Source: Alphaproteobacteria bacterium
Lineage (GTDB): Bacteria > Pseudomonadota > Alphaproteobacteria > UBA2136 > UBA6156
Length of the DNA stretch: 14,770 bases
Assembly (NCBI GenBank): GCA_027489415.1
Contig: JAIXZU010000063.1
Span: 1 to 14,770, forward strand
Reading direction: 5' to 3'
Shown here in pieces: positions 7,515 through 14,191 of the stretch. Position 1 is the stretch's first letter. The number at the start of each line of letters is the position of its first letter. The position numbers and the translations under genes were made by a program. The notes below the pieces were generated by a model, which had not been told where the DNA came from, did not search any database, and worked only from the letters and a program-made list of their open reading frames with translations.

Positions 7515-7550
7515 GGTGTTCAGTGTTTTAGTGTTTGGTGTTCAGTGTTT
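7515..7550. repeat. 14-bp direct repeat in the fliO leader
   Basis: GGTGTTCAGTGTTT occurs at 7515-7528 and 7537-7550, with a partial AGTGTTT between them (7530-7536). On the minus strand this reads as heptamer-like AAACACT/GAACACC units directly in front of the fliO start, where a ribosome-binding site would be expected. Confidence 0.75.
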
Positions 7551-7569
7551 GATGGACTGTGCACATTGA

Positions 7570-7833
7570 TTAGCGGGTGGTGTAGGACTGGAGGGCTTGG
7601 TTGCTGTGGCGGAGCTTGGCAAGTTGCTCGGTGGTGAGGGTGCGGCTGCCCGCGAGCGTGGTGAGCACGGTGCTGATTTCAGCGAGCAGGAACGGGGCGT
7701 TGGCGCCGGTGAGGGTGGTGGGGTCGAACTCGCTCAGGCGGTTCAGGGCTTGGTTGAAGGCCGGATTTTCGGGATTGCGGAGGATGTCCAACAGTGGTGG
7801 CAGTTGTTCGGCAGTGAGGGGTGTGCTGGCCAT
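7570..7833 (-). CDS. Small protein of unknown function in the flagellar export operon
   Basis: I do not recognise this 87-residue protein. It appears soluble, with no signal peptide or membrane segment, and mostly helical, with Leu-rich amphipathic stretches (LTAEQLPPLLDILR, FLLAEISTVLTTLA, LTTEQLAKLRHSNQALQ). Two similar LT-x-EQL motifs occur near the two ends. The ATG at 7833 overlaps the stop of the FlhB-like gene by one base (TAATG), so the two are translationally coupled, and fliO follows after 58 bp. Size, solubility and position would suit a flagellar export chaperone or export-gate accessory factor, but no motif shows this. Confidence 0.72.
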   Translation of the reverse strand: MASTPLTAEQLPPLLDILRNPENPAFNQALNRLSEFDPTTLTGANAPFLLAEISTVLTTLAGSRTLTTEQLAKLRHSNQALQSYTTR

Positions 7834-8201
7834 TAGAGAGCCTCCTTTTTCGCTTTGTTGGCCTGATAGATGAAGGCGAAGATTTCGGCGACGACGGCGT
7901 AGACTTCGAGGGGAATTTCGGTGTCGATTTCGGTTTTGTCGAGAATCTCGATGAGGTCCCTATCCCTATACAAAGGAATATTGTTCTCTTCCGCCATGGC
8001 GATGATTTTTTCCGCCACCAGGCCACGGCCGCGGGCGGTGAGACGCGGGGCGGAGGATTTTTCACGGTCGTACTGCAAGGCCGCGGCCTTGGTGGGGCCG
8101 TAGGGTTTAGTATCGGTAGGGTCGGATGAGTTTGGCACGGTGCTTGCATTTCTGTTGGCGACGGTGCAGCTGGCTCTCTCTCCCTTTCCACCCGGCTGCA
8201 C
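7833..8201 (-). CDS. Stand-alone FlhB C-terminal-domain protein (FlhX/FhlB-like)
   Basis: The product matches the cytoplasmic C-terminal domain of FlhB, the export-gate component that switches substrate specificity after hook completion. Recognisable blocks are KAAALQYDREKSSAPRLTARG, GLVAEKIIAMAEENNIPLY and TEIDTEIPLEVYAVVAEIFAFIY. The membrane domain of FlhB is absent. At the autocleavage position it has GPTK instead of NPTH, so the protein corresponds to the post-cleavage fragment and should not self-cleave. Such short paralogues are known to substitute for the FlhB tail in some bacteria. The start is uncertain: GTG 8201 and GTG 8138 are both possible and neither has a clear ribosome site. 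The shorter form (101 residues) is closer to the usual size. The fliK sigma-54 promoter lies between them on the other strand. Confidence 0.88.
   Translation of the reverse strand: MQPGGKGERASCTVANRNASTVPNSSDPTDTKPYGPTKAAALQYDREKSSAPRLTARGRGLVAEKIIAMAEENNIPLYRDRDLIEILDKTEIDTEIPLEVYAVVAEIFAFIYQANKAKKEAL
8132..8148 (+). promoter_or_regulatory. Sigma-54 promoter for fliK-flgD-flgE
   Basis: TTGGCACGGTGCTTGCA is a full match to the sigma-54 consensus (TGGCACG-N4-TTGC), with GG at 8134-8135 and GC at 8146-8147 separated by exactly 10 bp. The expected start of transcription is near 8159, giving a leader of about 86 nt before fliK. Hook genes of many alphaproteobacteria are sigma-54 dependent. I did not identify an activator or IHF site. 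Confidence 0.88.
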
Positions 8202-8244
8202 TGTTGTTTGAATTTGAGTTTAGACCAGACAGGACATATGCACC

Positions 8245-9927
8245 ATGGCTTCGACCCCCGGAATTTCCACAGGAATGAGCATAAGCGCAGCAGGTGCCGG
8301 TGGCTTGCTGACCGGAGCCAGCGGCTTTGAAGGGTTGTTCGGTGCCCTTGTGGGCAGTGAAATGGCGATGCCGAGCGGTGAGCTGGCCGGTATGGAGGCT
8401 GCGCCGGAAGGTTTGCCGGTGGAGGGTGCGGTGCCTGCGGGTGAGGGGCTGATTTCCGTTTTGTTGGGCAGTAAGATGCCGACAGTTTCCGGCACTCACG
8501 GTGTGCAGACTGTGCCGCTGAGTGAGCTTGGTGGACTCCTGGCGCAGACGACGGTGCAGACCGAGGTGCAGTTGGGAGATGCGCCGCCGTTGACCGTGAG
8601 TGGCAGCCCCGAGGCCGTGGAGGCCTTCGTGGCGCAGGTGCAGGAGATTTACCAGAAGATTGTGGCCGAGGGGAAGTTAACCATTGGCCAGTTGAGCGAC
8701 AGCCAAGAGTTGGCCGGTGCACTGACCGAGCTGGGCATGACGCCGGAAGAGGCCGTTGGCGTGGCGGAGCGGATTCAGACCATGTTGAAATTACTGGAGG
8801 CCCAGCAGGAGGTTGACAGTGAAACGGCTGGCAGCCTTGTGGCGATGATGCTGGCGGTGATGGGCCAGCAGGTGGTGGTGCCGAGTACTGACACGGCGAC
8901 GGCGCCGCAGCTGGGATTACAGATTATCAGTGTGGAGCAGCAGGCGGCGACACCCACGGTGACGCCGATGGCCACCTGGCAGATGCGCGCAAGTGGCGAT
9001 GTGACGCGGGATTTGCTGGGGTTGAACAAGGAGCCAGTAACCAAGGAACTGAAAAGCCCCGAGGGGAGTGAGATTGTCCGGAAGGTGGAAGTGGCGGTGG
9101 TGCAGGAGGCGGATGCCAGTGTGGCCGTTGGCGTGGGCGAGTTGAAGACGGTGCATGCGCCGGTCAGAGATGTGGCAACGGATGCGGTGCCGAGTGCGGC
9201 AGCGCAGGCGGCACAGGCGGTGACGACCACGGGGGCTGCGGTGAAAGTGGCGGCGCAGGAAGTGATTGAGGCGCCGAAAGGTGAGACTTACTACAAGCTG
9301 CAGGCGGATAAAGCCGGTGTGGAAACACTTGAGGCGGTGAAGCCGATGAGTGACGTGCGTGATGCGATGGTGGGGACGCCGCAGGCTTCCGCCCAGCCTG
9401 CGCAAGCTGCTGTGAACCAGATTGCGCTGGCGGAGAGCGAGATGGCGAGTTTCGCGGAGCGCGTGGCACAGGTGAATGAGATGCTGGATAAGGCCCAAGT
9501 TGGCAGACAGGTGGCGGTGCAGATGATGCCGCTACTGGAGCAGGGGGGAGGGAGTGTGCGCATGACGCTGAACCCCGAGAGCCTTGGGCAGGTGACCGTG
9601 GAGCTGCAGGTGGTGGACGGCAAGGTGCACGGAAGTATTTCCGCGACAGAAGCGCGGGTTGTGGAGCAGTTGGCACGTGAATTGCATAACCTAAGACATG
9701 GGCTTGCGGATGCCGGCCTGAAACTGGGTGAACAAGGAATCAACCTGATGCTTAGCAACCAAGGCCAGCAAGGCCAAGACAACCAGCAGGCCCGACAAGG
9801 CCAGCAGGGGAGTTACGGTGGACGCGGCGGCGGGCAGGAGTTTGCCGGTAGTGACGTAAGCAGTGAGCTTGCTTCCAACCTTGCGAGTTGGGTAGCCCCA
9901 GACCGCGTGCTTGATGTGAACGTATAA
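8245..9927 (+). CDS. fliK: Flagellar hook-length control protein FliK
   Basis: FliK is exported during hook growth, measures hook length, and triggers FlhB to switch the export apparatus to filament substrates. The product is 560 residues. The first 400 or so are low-complexity, Ala/Gly/Val/Glu/Gln-rich, typical of the stretched ruler part. The conserved C-terminal switch domain (Flg_hook) lies at about 425-505, with the hallmark RMTLNPESLGQVTVELQVVD and VEQLARELHNLRHGLADAGL. A Gln/Gly-rich tail follows (NQGQQGQDNQQARQGQQG, then GGRGGG). ATG 8245 has AGGA at 8231-8234 upstream. It is the first gene behind the sigma-54 promoter, and flgD follows after 16 bp. The DNA of the switch domain also contains a second sigma-54-like sequence. 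Confidence 0.95.
   Translation: MASTPGISTGMSISAAGAGGLLTGASGFEGLFGALVGSEMAMPSGELAGMEAAPEGLPVEGAVPAGEGLISVLLGSKMPTVSGTHGVQTVPLSELGGLLAQTTVQTEVQLGDAPPLTVSGSPEAVEAFVAQVQEIYQKIVAEGKLTIGQLSDSQELAGALTELGMTPEEAVGVAERIQTMLKLLEAQQEVDSETAGSLVAMMLAVMGQQVVVPSTDTATAPQLGLQIISVEQQAATPTVTPMATWQMRASGDVTRDLLGLNKEPVTKELKSPEGSEIVRKVEVAVVQEADASVAVGVGELKTVHAPVRDVATDAVPSAAAQAAQAVTTTGAAVKVAAQEVIEAPKGETYYKLQADKAGVETLEAVKPMSDVRDAMVGTPQASAQPAQAAVNQIALAESEMASFAERVAQVNEMLDKAQVGRQVAVQMMPLLEQGGGSVRMTLNPESLGQVTVELQVVDGKVHGSISATEARVVEQLARELHNLRHGLADAGLKLGEQGINLMLSNQGQQGQDNQQARQGQQGSYGGRGGGQEFAGSDVSSELASNLASWVAPDRVLDVNV
9670..9686 (+). promoter_or_regulatory. Possible internal sigma-54 promoter within fliK, upstream of flgD
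   Basis: TTGGCACGTGAATTGCA matches the sigma-54 consensus as well as the promoter upstream of fliK: TTGGCACG-N4-TTGCAT is identical in both, with GG 9672-9673 and GC 9684-9685 ten bases apart. Transcription would start near 9697, leaving a leader of about 247 nt before flgD. The bases also encode QLARELH of the FliK switch domain, so chance cannot be excluded. Confidence 0.55.
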
Positions 9928-9943
9928 GGACAGGAGATTAACC

Positions 9944-10621
9944 ATGGCCACGACAATCGGGACCACCACGGATGCGAATGGCGTACTGACGGCGTCCGCA
10001 ACTGGTAACAGCGCGCTGAACACCGTTGACTTCAATACCTTCCTGAAACTGCTGGTTGCCCAGCTGAAAAACCAAGACCCGCTGAACCCTCTGGATGGCA
10101 CGCAGTTCACCGGCCAGATTGCCCAGTTTAGTGCGCTGGAGCAGCAGATCAACACCAACAACAAATTGGAAAACCTGCTGGAGCAGCGTGACTACGGCCA
10201 GCAGACCCTTGCCAACAGTTACCTTGGTAAAGTGGTGCTGGCGCCCGGCGATACCATTGCGATGAACGGCACCACTGAGTTCGGTTACACCCTGGCGAAG
10301 GGGGCGACGAAGGTGGAGATCGGGATTTATAACTCCGAGGGTAAGCTGGTGCGCGAAGTGGCTGGTGACAAGGCCGAAGGCAACCACATTGTGACCTGGG
10401 ACGGTAAGGATGCCGATGGCAAAGCGCTGGCGGCCGGCAACTACACCGTGAAGATTTCCGCAACCGACACCGATGGCAAAGTGGTGGCGACCAGTTTGCT
10501 GACCTACGGCAAAGTGGCGAGCGTGCTGAATGACAGCGGTACGGCGAGCCTCATCCTGAGTGATGGGCGGCAGGCCGAGCTGGATAAGATTCTGGCGGTG
10601 ACGAGCCTGAATGCGAGTTAA
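9944..10621 (+). CDS. flgD: Flagellar hook capping (assembly) protein FlgD
   Basis: FlgD forms the temporary cap at the hook tip under which FlgE subunits assemble. The 225-residue product carries the conserved N-terminal cap signature TFLKLLVAQLKNQDPLNPLD followed by TQFTGQIAQFSALEQQINTN. The C-terminal half has the FlgD Ig-like/Tudor-type domain, with VREVAGDKAEGNHIVTWDGK and DADGKALAAGNYTVKISATD. Length is normal. ATG 9944 is preceded by AGGAG (9932-9936) at good spacing. It lies 16 bp after fliK and 75 bp before flgE. The protein is exported without a cleaved signal peptide, and none is seen. Confidence 0.96.
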   Translation: MATTIGTTTDANGVLTASATGNSALNTVDFNTFLKLLVAQLKNQDPLNPLDGTQFTGQIAQFSALEQQINTNNKLENLLEQRDYGQQTLANSYLGKVVLAPGDTIAMNGTTEFGYTLAKGATKVEIGIYNSEGKLVREVAGDKAEGNHIVTWDGKDADGKALAAGNYTVKISATDTDGKVVATSLLTYGKVASVLNDSGTASLILSDGRQAELDKILAVTSLNAS

Positions 10622-10696
10622 AGCGCTACGTACACCTGAACTTTAAAACACACGAATTTTCAACAATTTTAACGACAAACCGGAAGGACTAAGATT
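10622..10696 (+). promoter_or_regulatory. AT-rich flgE leader with strong ribosome-binding site
   Basis: The 75-bp gap between flgD and flgE is noticeably AT-rich, with TTTTAA/AATTTT runs around 10640-10670, and ends in GGAAGGA 8 bp before the flgE ATG. An unstructured leader with a near-perfect Shine-Dalgarno would raise translation of the hook subunit, which is needed in many more copies than FliK or FlgD. I see no convincing promoter here. Confidence 0.55.
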
Positions 10697-12631
10697 ATGG
10701 GTTTATTTGGAGCAATGACCGCCAGCGTAAGTGGACTTGGCGCACAGGGACAGGCTATCAGTGTGATTTCTGACAACCTCGCCAACACCAACACGATTGG
10801 CTATAAGGCGAGCCGCGCGCTGTTCAACCAGCTGGTGACCAGCGCCGGTGTGAGCGGTACTGCGTATAACTCCGGTGGTGTGGGCACGAATGTCGGGACC
10901 GACCAAGCGGCGCAAGGGAGCTTCATTAGCAGCACCAGCAAGACCGACCTTGCGATTTCCGGTAATGGCTTCTTCCGTGTGGCGGACAGCAAGATCAATA
11001 CCACCAGCACCGGTTTCTTCTATACCCGTGCCGGTAGCTTTGCCGAAGACAAGGAAGGTTTCCTTGTGAACGCCGGTGGGTATTACCTGCAAGGTTGGAA
11101 GACCGATTCTGACGGGACGATTCTGAACATTCAGGACCCGCAGGCGATCAGCTTGCAGAGTGTCGGGGGGTCCGCTCAGGCAACCACCCAGTATTCGATT
11201 GACGCCAACCTGAACCAAGGTGAAGCCATCAACAGCATTTACAGCACGTCGGCAAGTTTGCAGGCCGCCCTTGACCAAGTGGTGGCCGACCCGACACGGG
11301 CCGACTATGTGACCGACATCCGGGTGTATGATGCACAGGGTGGGGCGCGCGACATGACCATCGCGTTCTCCAAGCGCAGTGCCAACACCTGGGACTGGCA
11401 GATTGTGACCGACGGCGCCAACATTCAGGGCGGTACTGCGGGCGTTGACCAGCGTGTGGGCCAAGGAACCCTGGTGTTCAATACCAGTGGTGGTTCGTTG
11501 AAGTATGCGACCGGCACCGACGTGACCATTCCGTGGGCCAACGGTGTGGTGGCAAGCACAATTGAAATGAACTTCGGTGACTTTACCGGTGGGAAAATCG
11601 TGACCTCTACCACGGCCGGGCTTTCCCAGCCCGTGACGACGAGCCCTGCGGTGACCAGCCGTACCGTGGCCAACCTGACCTCCGCGACCACGGCTGGTAC
11701 GGAAGACCCGGGCATTTACACCCTGCGCCGCCTGAACGCGACGACGCTGGAACTGCTGGATACCGATGGTACGACCGTGATTGATACGGCGGCGGTGGCG
11801 GGTACCGGTGCCTCCACCACCTATACCTTCAGCAACGGTGTGGCGATTACGACCAACGCGACCTTTGACATTGGTACCTTTGCCAACGGTGCGAGCCTTG
11901 GTACCCTGACGCTGGGTACGGACTCCAACGGTGGTGTGCTGAACGTGAGCACCGAAAACAACCTGCTGGTGGCTGGTACTTACAACCTTGTGAACACCGC
12001 TGCCAACCAGTTCACCCTGACCACGCCCCTTGGGACTGACACCATTACCGTGCCGACCGCCGGAACCCGTGAGCTGTACTTTGCCACCAGCGGTGTGCGG
12101 ATTACGGTGGGTGAGAACTTTGACTCCGACCAAGGGAGCGGCACTTACCCCGTGACCGTGGGCAGCTTTACCGTGGCAACCCAAGCCCAGCTTGACAAGG
12201 GTGTGGGTACGGATGGTGTGACGCAGTTGACCTCCAGCTACGATACCAGTGCGGTGAACCAGAACGGGTTCGGTGCCGGTACCCTTTCCGGAATTGAAGT
12301 AGATGCCGACGGCTTCGTGAACGGGACCTTCACCAACGGTGAAACCAAGCGCTTGTACAAGGTTGCGCTGGCGGTGTTCCAGAACTCCCGCGGGTTGGAA
12401 ATGATTTCCGGCAGCTTGCTGCGCACCACCGAAGCCAGTGGCCAAGCCCTGCTGAAGGAGCCCGGTGTGGGTGGAACCGGTAGCCTTGTGGGCGGTACGC
12501 TGGAAGGTTCGACAACCGACATTGCTGGTGAGTTCTCGAACATGATTGTGGCGCAGCGTGCGTTCCAAGCGAGTTCCAAAGTGATTACCACGGTGGACCA
12601 GATGTTGAATGAACTGTTGCAGCTGCGATAG
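10697..12631 (+). CDS. flgE: Flagellar hook protein FlgE, long variant
   Basis: FlgE is the structural subunit of the hook that couples the motor to the filament. The N terminus (MGLFGAMTASVSGLGAQGQA then ISDNLANTNTIGYK) is the conserved rod/hook/filament heptad region, and the C terminus (GEFSNMIVAQRAFQASSKVI then TTVDQMLNELL) is the matching D0 helix, so both ends are complete. At 644 residues it is well above the roughly 400 of Escherichia coli FlgE. The extra mass is a Thr/Gly/Ala-rich, beta-strand-like central region at about 310-500, containing two similar modules starting at about Gly339 and Gly427. ATG 10697 follows a strong GGAAGGA (10682-10688). It is the last gene of the hook operon, ahead of a strong terminator. 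Confidence 0.96.
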   Translation: MGLFGAMTASVSGLGAQGQAISVISDNLANTNTIGYKASRALFNQLVTSAGVSGTAYNSGGVGTNVGTDQAAQGSFISSTSKTDLAISGNGFFRVADSKINTTSTGFFYTRAGSFAEDKEGFLVNAGGYYLQGWKTDSDGTILNIQDPQAISLQSVGGSAQATTQYSIDANLNQGEAINSIYSTSASLQAALDQVVADPTRADYVTDIRVYDAQGGARDMTIAFSKRSANTWDWQIVTDGANIQGGTAGVDQRVGQGTLVFNTSGGSLKYATGTDVTIPWANGVVASTIEMNFGDFTGGKIVTSTTAGLSQPVTTSPAVTSRTVANLTSATTAGTEDPGIYTLRRLNATTLELLDTDGTTVIDTAAVAGTGASTTYTFSNGVAITTNATFDIGTFANGASLGTLTLGTDSNGGVLNVSTENNLLVAGTYNLVNTAANQFTLTTPLGTDTITVPTAGTRELYFATSGVRITVGENFDSDQGSGTYPVTVGSFTVATQAQLDKGVGTDGVTQLTSSYDTSAVNQNGFGAGTLSGIEVDADGFVNGTFTNGETKRLYKVALAVFQNSRGLEMISGSLLRTTEASGQALLKEPGVGGTGSLVGGTLEGSTTDIAGEFSNMIVAQRAFQASSKVITTVDQMLNELLQLR

Positions 12632-12649
12632 GACGTGGATGAAAAAATG

Positions 12650-12677
12650 GCGGTGCCTCTGGTGCCGCTTTTTTTTT
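12650..12677 (+). terminator. Intrinsic terminator after flgE
   Basis: GCGGTGCC-TCT-GGTGCCGC forms an 8-bp stem (two G-U pairs) with a 3-nt loop, immediately followed by nine T residues (12669-12677). It lies 18 bp after the flgE stop and closes the hook operon. Confidence 0.92.
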
Positions 12678-12714
12678 GTGCGTACAGTGCTTGCCACAAG
12701 AAGGATATGTACCC

Positions 12715-14172
12715 ATGGCCATTGCCACCAAGAAGACTGTTGTTAAACCTGCCACTGCCGCCAAGGGGGGAGATCTGCGCATGGAGAGTGACTCCATGGG
12801 GCCGGTGGCGGTGCCTGCCGACCGGTACTGGGCGGCCCAGACCCAGCGGAGCAGCGAGAACTTCCGGATTGGTGGTGAGGCACGCTTTTCCTTCACGCCG
12901 CGCTTTATTAAAGCCTATGCGGTGCTGAAAAAAGCCGCGGCGCAGGCCAACGGTGATTTGAAGTTACTGGATGCCAAGCTGGTGAAAGCGATTAGTGCCG
13001 CCGCCGACGAGGTGATTGCGGGCAAGCTTGAGGGGAACTTCCCGCTGGTGGTTTGGCAGACGGGGAGCGGCACGCAGACGAACATGAACCTGAATGAAGT
13101 GATTGCCGGACGTGCGAATGAGATCCTGACCGGTACACGTGGCGGGAAGGCGCCGGTGCACCCCAACGACCATGTGAACAAGGGCCAGAGCAGCAACGAT
13201 ACCTTCCCCACCGCCATGCACCTTGCCGCCTGTGACGCCGTGGCCCACGACCTGCTGCCGGTGCTGGTGACCGTGCGTAAAGAATTGCTGAAAAAGGCCA
13301 AGGCGTGGCAGAAAGTGGTGAAAATCGGGCGTACCCATTTGCAGGATGCGACGCCGCTGACGCTGGGGCAGGAATTTGGTGCCTTTGCCGCGCAATTTGA
13401 ATTTGCCGAGCAGTGCATGGTGCAGGCGTTGGCTGGTGCGATGGCGTTGCCGATTGGCGGGACAGCCGTGGGTACGGGGTTGAACACGCACAAGAAATTC
13501 CCCGCGCTGGTAGTGAAGTATTCCGGCAAGGAACTGAACCTGAAATTCCGTGAAATGGAGAACAAGTTCTTCGGCCTTGCTGCCCATGACCCGCTGGTGC
13601 AGCTGAGTGGTGCACTGAAAACCACCGCGGTGGCGGCGATGAAGTTGGCCAACGATGTGCGCCTGCTGGGAAGCGGGCCGCGCTGTGGGTTGAATGAGCT
13701 GAATCTTCCTGCGAATGAGCCGGGGAGCAGCATCATGCCCGGGAAAGTGAACCCGACGCAGTGCGAGGCCTTGAGCATGGTGTGCTGCCAAGTGATTGGT
13801 AATGACGCGGCGGTGACGGTGGGCGGGTTGCAGGGGCATTTGCAGTTGAATGTGTTCAAGCCGCTGATCATTCATAATATTTTACAGAGCGTGCAGTTGC
13901 TGAGCGACGCGTTGCAGAGCTTTGTGGACAACTGCCTTGACGGGCTTGAGCCGAACCACGCGCAGATTGAACGCCACCTTGCCAACAGCCTGATGCTGGT
14001 GACCGCGCTGAACCCCGTGATTGGTTATGACAAAGCGGCGCAAGTGGCCAAGAAAGCCTTGCATGACAACATGAGCTTGAAAGAAGCGGCGATGAGCCTT
14101 GGCTTCTTGGATGCCAAAACGTTCGATGCCAACGTGCGCCCTGAGCGCATGCTGGCGCCGGACGGAAAATAG
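12715..14172 (+). CDS. fumC: Class II fumarate hydratase FumC
   Basis: FumC interconverts fumarate and L-malate in the citric acid cycle, as an iron-independent cytoplasmic homotetramer. Seen in the sequence are the class II blocks TGSGTQTNMNLNEVI, HPNDHVNKGQSSNDTFPTAMH, GRTHLQDATPLTLGQEFG (with the catalytic-site His) and the superfamily signature GSSIMPGKVNPTQCE (with the catalytic Ser loop). ATG 12715 is preferred over an upstream in-frame TTG at 12676 because AAGAAGGA (12698-12705) lies 9 bp before it and the TTG falls inside the terminator T tract. From this start the protein has 485 residues, slightly longer than the usual 460-465. The extra is a Lys/Ala-rich N terminus before RMESDSMGPVAVPADRYWAA, and a start at the internal ATG 12781 would remove it. 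No relation to flagella beyond proximity. Confidence 0.97.
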   Translation: MAIATKKTVVKPATAAKGGDLRMESDSMGPVAVPADRYWAAQTQRSSENFRIGGEARFSFTPRFIKAYAVLKKAAAQANGDLKLLDAKLVKAISAAADEVIAGKLEGNFPLVVWQTGSGTQTNMNLNEVIAGRANEILTGTRGGKAPVHPNDHVNKGQSSNDTFPTAMHLAACDAVAHDLLPVLVTVRKELLKKAKAWQKVVKIGRTHLQDATPLTLGQEFGAFAAQFEFAEQCMVQALAGAMALPIGGTAVGTGLNTHKKFPALVVKYSGKELNLKFREMENKFFGLAAHDPLVQLSGALKTTAVAAMKLANDVRLLGSGPRCGLNELNLPANEPGSSIMPGKVNPTQCEALSMVCCQVIGNDAAVTVGGLQGHLQLNVFKPLIIHNILQSVQLLSDALQSFVDNCLDGLEPNHAQIERHLANSLMLVTALNPVIGYDKAAQVAKKALHDNMSLKEAAMSLGFLDAKTFDANVRPERMLAPDGK

Positions 14173-14191
14173 CCAGCAAAGGGCCACGGGC

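Noticed and set aside
7679..8722. 347-codon minus-strand frame spanning the FlhB-like gene and the fliK start
   Set aside because: Pro/Ser/Arg-rich shadow in another frame of two well-supported genes.
10703..12697. 664-codon open frame antisense to flgE
   Set aside because: It mirrors the codon bias of flgE, has a low-complexity composition (His/Arg/Gly/Thr) and no recognisable domain, while flgE is certain on the other strand.
12676..12714. Upstream TTG start giving fumC a 13-residue extension
   Set aside because: The TTG lies in the T tract of the flgE terminator and lacks a ribosome site, whereas ATG 12715 has AAGAAGGA at good spacing.
12915..13871. Long minus-strand frames opposite fumC
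   Set aside because: fumC is fully conserved on the plus strand; the antisense frames show no family features.
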